Shown here: piece by piece, positions 16,896 through 23,957 of the stretch | How positions within the stretch are numbered: the first letter of the stretch is position 1 | Layout of the letters: every line of letters begins with the position of its first letter | Assembly (NCBI GenBank): GCA_030695725.1 | Contig: JAUYPN010000014.1 | Span: 16,808-80,807, forward strand | Length of the DNA stretch: 64,000 nt | Reading direction: 5' to 3' | From: Candidatus Omnitrophota bacterium | GTDB taxonomy: Bacteria; Omnitrophota; Gorgyraeia; 2-01-FULL-45-10 | Position numbers and translations under genes: made by a program | The notes under the pieces: model-generated | Database searches by the model: none | Told to the model about the DNA's origin: nothing | The model's input: the letters and a program-made list of their open reading frames with translations, nothing else

Positions 16896-17375
16896 ATGGA
16901 TTCGGGAAATGTTTATCTGTCCAATGAAGGTTACGAGAAACTGAGAAAAGAGCTGGAGCAGCTGAAGACCATAAAACGCAGAGAGATCTCCAAAGCCATA
17001 GGAGAGGCGCGCGCTCACGGGGACTTAAGCGAGAACGCCGAATATACATACGCCAAAGAGGCTCAAGGATTGAACGAGAAGAAGATAGCCGAGCTGGAAG
17101 ACAAGCTCTCCCGCGCGAAACTTATAGACGAGAGCGAGATGTCCAAGGACGAGATCTTGATAGGCGCCAAAGTGAAACTTAAAGACCTGAACTCCCAAGA
17201 AGAATTGGAGTACTCGCTCGTTGCGGAAGAGGAGGCCGACTATGCGGCCGGTAAGATCTCCGTCACTTCGCCCGTCGGTGAGGCGCTATTGGGGCACAAA
17301 GAGAAAGACATAGTCAATATAAAGATTCCGGCCGGGACATTAAAGTATAAGGTCATCAAAATATCCAGAGAATGA
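16896..17375 (+). CDS. greA: Transcription elongation factor GreA
   Basis: GreA enters the secondary channel of stalled RNA polymerase and promotes cleavage of backtracked RNA. The 159-residue product has the N-terminal coiled coil with the acidic tip ARAHGDLSENAEYTYAKE (the catalytic Asp/Glu pair) and the C-terminal FKBP-like domain ending in SPVGEALLGHKEKDIV. Length is standard. It overlaps the following methyltransferase by four bases (ATGA). Confidence 0.95.
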   Translation: MDSGNVYLSNEGYEKLRKELEQLKTIKRREISKAIGEARAHGDLSENAEYTYAKEAQGLNEKKIAELEDKLSRAKLIDESEMSKDEILIGAKVKLKDLNSQEELEYSLVAEEEADYAAGKISVTSPVGEALLGHKEKDIVNIKIPAGTLKYKVIKISRE

Positions 17376-18550
17376 CGCCTTGCGAAATTACGCCATACCA
17401 AATAGCGGGCCTGTGTAAACATTTCGGACTTTGCGGAGGATGTGATTCGCAGGACCTGCCTTACGCCGAGCAATTAAAGAATAAAGAAGCCCGCATCACA
17501 GAGCTCTTCTCCCGATTTAAGATCAAAGAGATCATGAGCATCATCCCTTCCCCCGAGATCTGTCACTACAGGAATAAGATGGAGTACGCCGTAGGCGTAT
17601 GGGATGGTATTAAAGTCGTAGGATTGAGGCAGAAGAATAGGTTCTATCGCGTGGTCGGCCTTGACGAATGCAGGATATTCAATAAAGACCTCCCGCGCAT
17701 ATTCGGTATCTTCTCCGATTGGATCACGGCTAATAATATAGAGCCGTATCATAATTCGAAGGGTACCGGATTTTTAAAATATCTGGCATTGAGGCATTCA
17801 AAATATTATGATGATCTGATGGCTATAGTCGTCGTCAGATCGGGCCTGATGGATATATCTGCCCTCGTAAATGAATTTCGCAAGTTCAAAAAAATCAGAT
17901 CCATATATTTATGCGTAAACGACTCTCTCTCCGATGTCGCGGCGGCCGGGGATATAAAACTTATATATGGAGATGAGCGTATAAGAGAGAGGATAAACGG
18001 CATAGATTATTCAATAGGCCCGGAGTCCTTCTTTCAGACCAACTCCCTGGCTTGCGGCTCTCTTTACGCGGCCATAAAAGAGGAAGCGAAAGGAATGAGT
18101 GGAAGCGCGCTTGATGTGTGCTGTGGTCTGGGCGGCATAACACTACAGGTGGCGGATATATTCAGCGATATGACCGGCGTGGACATATCGGGCTGCAGCA
18201 TCGAGGACGCCTCTATTAACGCGAAATTGAACAATATAAATAATGTGAATTTTGTGTGCCGGGACGCGGAACTTTATATTCCGGAATTGGCCGCTTCGGG
18301 CGGGATCAAAAGATTCTCCACGATCATACTCGATCCGCCGCGCGCGGGACTCAGTAAGAAGACGAGACCGGCCGTCCGCGATAGCGGCGTAAAAAACATT
18401 ATATACGTATCTTGCAGCCCAAAAAACCTGGCAGAGGACCTGAAAGTCCTTACGGAGGCCTACGACATAGAAAAGCTGATCCCTGTGGACATGTTCCCGC
18501 ACACGAGACACGCAGAGGTTATTGCTATTCTCAAATCGAATAAGGTATAA
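17372..18550 (+). CDS. RlmD/TrmA-type (uracil-5-)-methyltransferase
   Basis: A 392-residue SAM-dependent RNA m5U methyltransferase of the RumA/TrmA group. It has the N-terminal 4Fe-4S motif CX5CX2C (C15, C21, C24) with a further Cys near VVGLDECR, SAM motifs (LDVCCGLGGITLQVA), the LDPPRAGL motif, the catalytic-Cys segment IYVSCSPKNLAEDL and the family C-terminus MFPHTRHAEVIAIL. A TRAM domain is not evident. 23S rRNA is the likely target, but the exact site cannot be told. Confidence 0.88.
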   Translation: MTPCEITPYQIAGLCKHFGLCGGCDSQDLPYAEQLKNKEARITELFSRFKIKEIMSIIPSPEICHYRNKMEYAVGVWDGIKVVGLRQKNRFYRVVGLDECRIFNKDLPRIFGIFSDWITANNIEPYHNSKGTGFLKYLALRHSKYYDDLMAIVVVRSGLMDISALVNEFRKFKKIRSIYLCVNDSLSDVAAAGDIKLIYGDERIRERINGIDYSIGPESFFQTNSLACGSLYAAIKEEAKGMSGSALDVCCGLGGITLQVADIFSDMTGVDISGCSIEDASINAKLNNINNVNFVCRDAELYIPELAASGGIKRFSTIILDPPRAGLSKKTRPAVRDSGVKNIIYVSCSPKNLAEDLKVLTEAYDIEKLIPVDMFPHTRHAEVIAILKSNKV

Positions 18551-18551
18551 T
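18522..18551 (+). promoter_or_regulatory. Putative promoter for the thioesterase-Nudix gene
   Basis: TTGCTA (18522-18527) and TATAAT (18546-18551) are 18 bases apart, overlapping the end of the methyltransferase gene. A GAGGAG ribosome site follows before ATG 18577. Confidence 0.45.
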
Positions 18552-18576
18552 CATATAAAGAGGAGAAGATAAAATA

Positions 18577-19437
18577 ATGAAGAAAAAGATCTATTATTAC
18601 GATACGGATTGCGGCGGAGTCGTCTATTACGCGAATTATCTTAAGTATCTGGAAGAGGCGAGGAGCGAATATTTTGAATCGCGCGGCCTTGTCGTAAAGG
18701 ATATGTTAAAGAACGGTATAGGTTTTGTCGTGGCGCGGCAGGAGATAGACTACAAGTCGCCTTCCTTTTACGGAGACACCCTGGAGGTGAAGACGCGCGT
18801 CACGGACGCGTCGTTGACGAGGGTCAATTTCGAGTACGATATAGTGAAGGATTCCGGAATTCTCGCGGCGAGCGCCAAGACCGTTTTGGTATTTGTGGAT
18901 GCTTCGGCAGGCTCAGCATCCATCCCGAGCTCTTGTCGAGGGATGGACAAGACGCTTAAACCAAAAAGAATACCGGAAGATATATTAAAGAAGCTGGAGG
19001 CCGCGGGAGATACAGATTACATGCTGACCAAGCAAGGACAGGGGCCGTTCGTGGCAGCCGACGCTATAATAGAGATAAACGGCGGCATAGTGATAATAGA
19101 GCGTTCCAATCCGCCGTTCGGATGGGCTCTGCCCGGAGGATTTGTGGATTACAACGAAAGCCTCGAGGACGCCGTGAGGCGGGAGATGAAGGAAGAGACG
19201 AACCTCGAGCTATCGGATCTCAAGCAGTTTCACGCGTACTCCAAGCCGGGCCGCGACCCGCGCTTCCACACGATAGGCGTCGTATTCACAGCGAATGGCA
19301 TAGGCACGCCGAAAGCGGGCGACGACGCGGCCAATTTAAAAATCATCAAGCTAACTGACATCGACAAGATCCCCTTCGCCTTCGACCACAATCAGATCCT
19401 CAAAGACTACATCGCGTCCAAAAAATCCACTGTATAA
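18577..19437 (+). CDS. Fusion of YbgC-like acyl-CoA thioesterase and Nudix hydrolase
   Basis: Residues 1-125 match the 4HBT/YbgC hotdog thioesterases: YYYDTDCGGVVYYANYLKYL with the catalytic Asp, and the end KTLKPKRIPEDILKKLE. Residues about 148-285 are a Nudix hydrolase with GGFVDYNESLEDAVRREMKE followed by ET, the metal-binding box. The usual YbgC segment VFVD-A-K-T is split by a 45-base family C insert (18904-18948) that adds 15 residues. The two activities on one chain are unusual; the Nudix half may act on CoA or nucleotide by-products, but that is inference. There is one continuous frame and no sign of a missed stop. Confidence 0.82.
   Translation: MKKKIYYYDTDCGGVVYYANYLKYLEEARSEYFESRGLVVKDMLKNGIGFVVARQEIDYKSPSFYGDTLEVKTRVTDASLTRVNFEYDIVKDSGILAASAKTVLVFVDASAGSASIPSSCRGMDKTLKPKRIPEDILKKLEAAGDTDYMLTKQGQGPFVAADAIIEINGGIVIIERSNPPFGWALPGGFVDYNESLEDAVRREMKEETNLELSDLKQFHAYSKPGRDPRFHTIGVVFTANGIGTPKAGDDAANLKIIKLTDIDKIPFAFDHNQILKDYIASKKSTV
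18904..18948. repeat. Family C repeat inside the thioesterase-Nudix gene
   Basis: A 45-base, frame-neutral insert. TCCATCCC at 18919-18926 pairs with GGGATGGA at 18940-18947, and the left part carries the TTCGGCAGGCTCAGC signature. Removing it restores the expected thioesterase sequence VFVDAKTLKPKRIP. Confidence 0.85.
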
Positions 19438-20003
19438 AATTCTCGGGGTCCTGCCGCTCAGCCACCCTGTGATGCTCCGCGCAAGCATGGGGTTTACAAT
19501 TGACACGTAATAGAATCGGGTATCTGTATGCCCGCCAGGATTGCCTGCCAGTCTGACTCCTTGCATAGCTATAGTATAATCCCGCATGCAATCCTAGCGG
19601 CAGGCACCCCCATCCCATGCTTGCTTGTGCGCTTCTCGGGTTGGGCCTCGCGTCACCCCGAGAATTTTTTTCAGCCACAGCGCATTGGTAATTTTTCGCT
19701 CTCATTGCAGGCGGAACACCCGGTGTCCCAGCCTGACGCTGATGTAGATTGGCATTAGGCATCACTCGTGTCTAAATTAAGGTTGTATACTCGTCGAGAA
19801 GATTATTTTGAGATACCAAATCATGTCATGCCCGCGAAAGCGGGCATCCATAAACAATTCTCGTCTGGATTCCCGCTGGAGTTTACCCCCGCGAAAGCGG
19901 GGGCGGGAATGACAAACGGGCTAATTTGGACAGCAATGTTGCCCAATCCAAATTTATGTCCGCTGAGGCAACGCCCCGCAAGGTTCCGGCCTGCCTGTGT
20001 TTG
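19438..20003. other. Gene-free region with a large imperfect inverted repeat
   Basis: No gene is supported here. ATTCTCGGGGT (19439-19449) is matched by ACCCCGAGAAT (19655-19665). Between these ends, matching segments recur in mirrored order: GCAAGCATGGG against CCCATGCTTGC, and the AGGATTGC motif near 19537 against GCAATCCT near 19590. The whole is thus a diverged palindrome of about 230 bases. TTGACA (19500-19505) and TATAAT (19575-19580) boxes occur in it. From 19666 to 19823 I see nothing recognisable. A family A repeat follows (19824-19914), and a short inverted repeat (AATTTGGA/TCCAAATT) near 19922-19955 could end the minus-strand gene. Confidence 0.6.
19824..19914. repeat. Family A repeat, two-hairpin form
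   Basis: TGTCATGCCCGCGAAAGCGGGCATCC is followed after 17 bases by GGATTCCCGCTGGAGTTT and the hairpin CCCCCGCGAAAGCGGGGG, closing with CGGGAATGACA. It is nearly identical in layout to 61065-61150. Confidence 0.9.
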
Positions 20004-20222
20004 CTACAGAATTTCGAATATTTTGCTCTTGGACTTTTCTCCGCTGATCAGGATGACGCGGGATTTGGGGATACTGAAATGGTCCGCCAGCGCTTCGCGG
20101 ACGGCGTAGTTCGCTTTTCCTTCTTGAGGCTTCTCTTTGACCCATACCGAGAAGCTGGTGTCGGATAATCTCTCTATTCGCGTCTCTTTCCGCCCGGCTT
20201 TCACAGAAACCTTTATTTTCAT
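20004..20222 (-). CDS. DUF167 family protein (YggU-like)
   Basis: The only minus-strand gene in the window. Its 72 residues match DUF167: MKIKVSVKAGRKETRIERL, VWVKEKPQEGKANYAV, and the tail VILISGEKSKSKIFEIL. YggU-type proteins are small alpha/beta folds without a firm function. It is divergent from the helicase gene, with only 50 bases between the two starts. Confidence 0.85.
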   Translation of the reverse strand: MKIKVSVKAGRKETRIERLSDTSFSVWVKEKPQEGKANYAVREALADHFSIPKSRVILISGEKSKSKIFEIL

Positions 20223-20272
20223 ACCAGTTATTCTACTCTTTTCATTGGATAAATCAATTAGTTTGGAATATA

Positions 20273-22162
20273 ATGAACTTCGATATGATATATGACCGTT
20301 TTCAGAAAGAGGCGATCGATCACATAAATAACGGCCACTCTGTTATCGTCTCCGCCCCCACCGGCGCCGGCAAGACGGCCATCGCCGAGCACGTCATCAG
20401 CAAGTGCCTCGACGAGAAGATAGGCGTGATATATACGGCGCCTTTAAAAGCGCTCTCGAACCAGAAGTTCCGGGACTTTCAGGTGAACTTTAAGGATGAC
20501 ATAGGTATCCTCACCGGCGACGTCTCACTGAACGCCAACGCCCCCGTCCTGATAATGACCACCGAGATATTCCGCAACAAGATCCTCGACGACCCGGAGA
20601 GCCTCGCGCAGTATCAATGGATAATATTCGACGAGATACACTATATAGATAACCCTGAGCGCGGGACCGTCTGGGAGGAGTCTCTGATATTCCTGCCCAA
20701 ACACATGAAGATACTCGGCCTATCCGCTACAATACCTAATATAAGGCAGTTTGCGTCCTGGATAGAGTCCATCCATAAGAAGGATGTTAAGGTCGTCATC
20801 GAGGAGACCAGGCCCGTACCTCTACACTTCTTTTACCAGTGCCATAATCAGGTGGTCGATAAGATAGAGCTTCTCAGGAAGATGCGCGTGAAGAGGCCGA
20901 ACGTCTTAAGCACGATCATACACTACATAAAAGACAGGAACAATCTACCGTGCATATATTTCGTTTTCGGCAGACGGCGCGCCGAAGAACTTGCCTTCGA
21001 GCTATTCAGTTACAACTTTCTTACCAAGGAAGATCAGATAAAAATAATGGATATGTATGACTCCCTGTGTGAACACTACGATCTATTGCGCGAAAAGACT
21101 GCAAACTCTCTGAGGCAGCTGATAACAAGGGGCATAGCTTATCATCATGCCGGAATGCTCCCCACGCTTAAAGAGGTGGTCGAGAGACTCTTTACGAGCA
21201 GGCTATTGAAAGTCATTTTCACCACGGAGACATTCGCTCTCGGCATAAACATGCCGAGCCGTTCCGTAGTATTCGATGATTTGAGGAAGTTCTACGGCAG
21301 CTTCATCAGAAATCTTAAGACGCGGGATTTTTACCAGATGGCCGGACGGGCCGGGAGACGCGGCATAGATACCGAAGGGTTCGTCTACTGCCGCGTAAAT
21401 CCCAGACGGATCGAATTCAACGAAGTGCGCCGCATCATTTACGGAAAACCGGAAGAGGTCAGGAGCCAGCTCAATACATCATATGCCACCATACTGAATC
21501 TCTATGAAAAGCACAAGGATAACCTGTACAACATGTATCCTCTTTCTCTGCACTATTACCAGAGTAAACCTCATCATCAGCGTGAAGCGCTGCGCCTCAT
21601 GGAATCGAAGCTGAAGCTATTGAAAGAGCTTGGCCACATAGAGAACGGCATCCTCACGTCGAAGGGAAAGTTCGCCAAGGCCGTCTACGGCTACGAACTT
21701 TTGTTGGGTGAGTTTTTTCAGGAAAATATATTCGAACAGCTCGATGAGCTCGGCATAGGCATGCTGGCGGCCGGAGTTGTGTTTGAGCCAAGAAAAAATC
21801 AAAGCGGGGTCGTAGTTCCTAAAGAAGGCGTGCAATTGGAAAAGATGTGCCGCGCCATTCACGAGAATATCCGGCGCAAAGAGATAAAGTATAATATCTA
21901 TCCCTTTTCCAAAGCTCCGCATTTTCATATGGCAAAGGCTATAGATATGTGGATGCGTGGAGAGGAGTTCTCCAAGATCCTGCGTTTCACCGACACGGAT
22001 GAGGGAGAAGTGGTGCGGTATTTCCGCATGTCGATACAGATACTTCGTGAGATGGCGGAGTCTGAGGCATCCTCATATCTCTTAAAGGACAGGATCAGGA
22101 ATACCATACGTCTGATAAACCGCGATGTCGTGGACGCGGAAAAACAGCTGCGCGAAGGGTAG
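20273..22162 (+). CDS. Ski2-like DEAD/DEAH-box helicase
   Basis: A 629-residue superfamily 2 helicase. The sequence shows Walker A APTGAGKTA (residues 28-36), motif Ia TAPLKALSNQKF, motif II DEIHY, motif III LSATIPN, and motif VI QMAGRAGRRG. The layout (two RecA domains, then a winged-helix/helical C-terminal part) fits the Ski2/Mtr4/Hel308 group of RNA or DNA helicases; no beta-barrel arch insert is obvious. A promoter TTGGAT (20245-20250) with TATAAT (20269-20274) overlaps the annotated ATG, so transcription may start downstream and the true start may be ATG 20285. Confidence 0.88.
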   Translation: MNFDMIYDRFQKEAIDHINNGHSVIVSAPTGAGKTAIAEHVISKCLDEKIGVIYTAPLKALSNQKFRDFQVNFKDDIGILTGDVSLNANAPVLIMTTEIFRNKILDDPESLAQYQWIIFDEIHYIDNPERGTVWEESLIFLPKHMKILGLSATIPNIRQFASWIESIHKKDVKVVIEETRPVPLHFFYQCHNQVVDKIELLRKMRVKRPNVLSTIIHYIKDRNNLPCIYFVFGRRRAEELAFELFSYNFLTKEDQIKIMDMYDSLCEHYDLLREKTANSLRQLITRGIAYHHAGMLPTLKEVVERLFTSRLLKVIFTTETFALGINMPSRSVVFDDLRKFYGSFIRNLKTRDFYQMAGRAGRRGIDTEGFVYCRVNPRRIEFNEVRRIIYGKPEEVRSQLNTSYATILNLYEKHKDNLYNMYPLSLHYYQSKPHHQREALRLMESKLKLLKELGHIENGILTSKGKFAKAVYGYELLLGEFFQENIFEQLDELGIGMLAAGVVFEPRKNQSGVVVPKEGVQLEKMCRAIHENIRRKEIKYNIYPFSKAPHFHMAKAIDMWMRGEEFSKILRFTDTDEGEVVRYFRMSIQILREMAESEASSYLLKDRIRNTIRLINRDVVDAEKQLREG

Positions 22163-22172
22163 AAAAAGACTT

Positions 22173-22219
22173 CGTCATTGCGAGGACTGCGAGCGAAGCG
22201 AAGCAGGACGAAGCAATCT
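22173..22219. repeat. Family B repeat, single arm
   Basis: CGTCATTGCGAGGACTGCGA... ending ACGAAGCAATCT, the same ends as the other family B copies. It lies just after the helicase stop. Confidence 0.8.
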
Positions 22220-22232
22220 TAAAACTTATATG

Positions 22233-22261
22233 TTGCGGTTTTACATTCTTTGGAGTAGAAT
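22233..22261 (+). promoter_or_regulatory. Putative promoter for the OmpA-LysM gene
   Basis: TTGCGG (22233-22238) and TAGAAT (22256-22261) are 17 bases apart. The gene starts at 22295 behind AGAGGAG. Confidence 0.5.
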
Positions 22262-22294
22262 ATACCCGCTGATTAAAACAAGAGGAGAATCGCC

Positions 22295-23236
22295 ATGAAG
22301 AGATTCATATCCGTCATCTTAATATGTCTGTTTGTAACAGTTTCGATCGGCTATTGCTATGCTGCGGAACTCGAAGGAAAACATAAGGCCGAGATGGAAG
22401 AGCTGCAGAAAAAATTCCATTGGTGGCCGACGGATGCCAAGCCTAATCCGGTGAAGGATGAGCGAGGCGGCTACTGGTGGTGGCCTAAAGAAAAAGGCGC
22501 GACGAGCGGGCTCTGGGGCAACAGAGGATATATCTACGTATACAAGATCATCTACGACTACAAAGAAGGCCTGCCGGAGCCGAAGAAAGATGAGCTCAGA
22601 GCGTCGCTCTTAGTCAAGAAGATACATAAGAACGTAAAGGTATATTTTGATTTCGATAAATCCGACATCCGCGAGGACGCCGTTGCCGTGCTCGAACAGG
22701 GAGTGGCGTTATTGGAAAAGAATCCCGAAACCGACATACTGATCACGGGAAATTGCGATATACGCGGTTCCGAAAAGTACAATGAGAAGCTCGGACTTCG
22801 CCGCGGAGATAGCGTAAAGAAATTTATAGTGGACAGAGGCATACCTGAGAGCCGCATAAAGATCGTAAGCCGCGGTAAGCTCGATGCCATCGCGTATGTT
22901 AAAGATCTTTTAGGCATGGCCAAGGACAGGAACGCGCAGTTTATGGTAGCCGAGGTAGAGGAGATCAATATACCTTACGCCGGCGATATTCCCGAGGGCG
23001 CTACGGCGGTTGAAGAGGGCAAATATGTCGAAGAGAAGCAGGAGACCGTCGAGTCCGAGACCAAAGTTTCTACAAAAGAATATGTCATAAGACAGAATGA
23101 TTCTCTGTGGAAGATAGCCGAGAGCCAGATGGGTAGCGGCCACCGTTGGAAATATTTATATGAATTAAACAAGGATAGAATAAAGAACCCGAAGAAACTA
23201 AAAGCAGGCACGAAGATAATCATACCTGTGGAGTAA
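22295..23236 (+). CDS. OmpA-like peptidoglycan-binding protein with C-terminal LysM
   Basis: The 313-residue protein has a cleavable signal peptide (ISVILICLFVTVSIGYCYA). A Trp-rich stretch follows (FHWWPTDAKP, GGYWWWPKEKG). An OmpA C-terminal domain spans about 115-220 (YFDFDKSDIRED, then GNCDIRGSEKYNEKLGLRR). A LysM domain spans about 263-312 (YVIRQNDSLWKIA, KAGTKIIIPVE). Both domains bind peptidoglycan, so it likely ties the envelope together from the periplasm, like Pal but without a lipobox. The Trp-rich segment may dock onto a membrane or partner, which is inference. Confidence 0.85.
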   Translation: MKRFISVILICLFVTVSIGYCYAAELEGKHKAEMEELQKKFHWWPTDAKPNPVKDERGGYWWWPKEKGATSGLWGNRGYIYVYKIIYDYKEGLPEPKKDELRASLLVKKIHKNVKVYFDFDKSDIREDAVAVLEQGVALLEKNPETDILITGNCDIRGSEKYNEKLGLRRGDSVKKFIVDRGIPESRIKIVSRGKLDAIAYVKDLLGMAKDRNAQFMVAEVEEINIPYAGDIPEGATAVEEGKYVEEKQETVESETKVSTKEYVIRQNDSLWKIAESQMGSGHRWKYLYELNKDRIKNPKKLKAGTKIIIPVE

Positions 23237-23241
23237 AGTAT

Positions 23242-23730
23242 ATGATCGAGGTAGATGCGGCGTCTATAAAGCTCTCGAGCCTTTTAAAAGAAAATGTTAT
23301 AGAGCTTGAGCTCGAGGGCAAAGATAAATCGGAAATAATCGACGAATTAGTAGACATAATAGTAGCATCCGGCAAAGCAAGGAACAAAAAAGCTCTTGTC
23401 ACTGCGATCATGGGACGCGAAAACCTGGGGTCCACGGCCATAGGTAACGGCGTTGCCGTGCCTCACGCCAAGATCGATAATATAAAGCAGACCGTGCTGG
23501 CATTCGGCAGGTCGGCCGCCGGTGTGGATTTTAACTCACTTGACGGCGAAAAGACACATCTCTTCTTCATGCTCATCTCTCCGAAAGAGGATATAGGCGC
23601 CCACTTAAAGATCCTCGCGAAGATCTCCCATCTCATCAAAGACCGCTTCATGGTAGGCCTATTCAAGAAAGCGAAGAGTAAAAAAGAAGCCCTCTCCATA
23701 ATCACCACCCTCGAAAAATCCCAAAGCTAG
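23242..23730 (+). CDS. PTS EIIA-type (PtsN-like) protein
   Basis: A 162-residue PTS fructose/mannitol-type IIA domain with the phosphoacceptor His in AIGNGVAVPHAKIDNIKQ (H75). No IIB or IIC parts are fused or adjacent, so it is more likely a PtsN-like regulator than a sugar transporter component. It lies 5 bases after the OmpA-LysM stop. No HPr or EI gene is in the window. Confidence 0.85.
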   Translation: MIEVDAASIKLSSLLKENVIELELEGKDKSEIIDELVDIIVASGKARNKKALVTAIMGRENLGSTAIGNGVAVPHAKIDNIKQTVLAFGRSAAGVDFNSLDGEKTHLFFMLISPKEDIGAHLKILAKISHLIKDRFMVGLFKKAKSKKEALSIITTLEKSQS

Positions 23731-23741
23731 CTAAAGCATTA

Positions 23742-23762
23742 ATCCCACCGACGCGGTGGGAT
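23742..23762. repeat. Family E hairpin after ptsN-like gene
   Basis: ATCCCACCG (23742-23750) pairs with CGGTGGGAT (23754-23762) around ACG. A related, less perfect copy (TCCCACCG...CGACGGGA) lies at 29087-29107, on the other side of the giant gene. There is no T-run, so termination is doubtful. Confidence 0.6.
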
Positions 23763-23871
23763 CGTTGTTAGCATATAAAAAAGCAAGCTTCCATTCATGT
23801 TAATCATGTGGTATACTATATGGTGTAGAAGGAAGAGGTGTATTTTTTTTAACCACTTTGTAAATAATTTT

Positions 23872-23900
23872 AAAAACCCTTTGACTGGTTCAGGGTTTTT
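23872..23900 (+). terminator. Terminator-like hairpin ahead of the giant gene
   Basis: AAAAACCCT (23872-23880) and AGGGTTTTT (23892-23900) form a perfect 9-bp stem around an 11-base loop, ending in a T-run. An extended -10 box (TATACT, 23812-23817) lies upstream and the giant gene's start lies 60-70 bases downstream, so it could attenuate that gene or end an unrelated transcript. A family C repeat fragment (ATCCTGAGCTTTTGTCGAAGG) follows directly. Confidence 0.45.
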
Positions 23901-23957
23901 ATCCTGAGCTTTTGTCGAAGGATATAAAGTGATGTAGTTTAAAAAAAAGAGAAGGAT

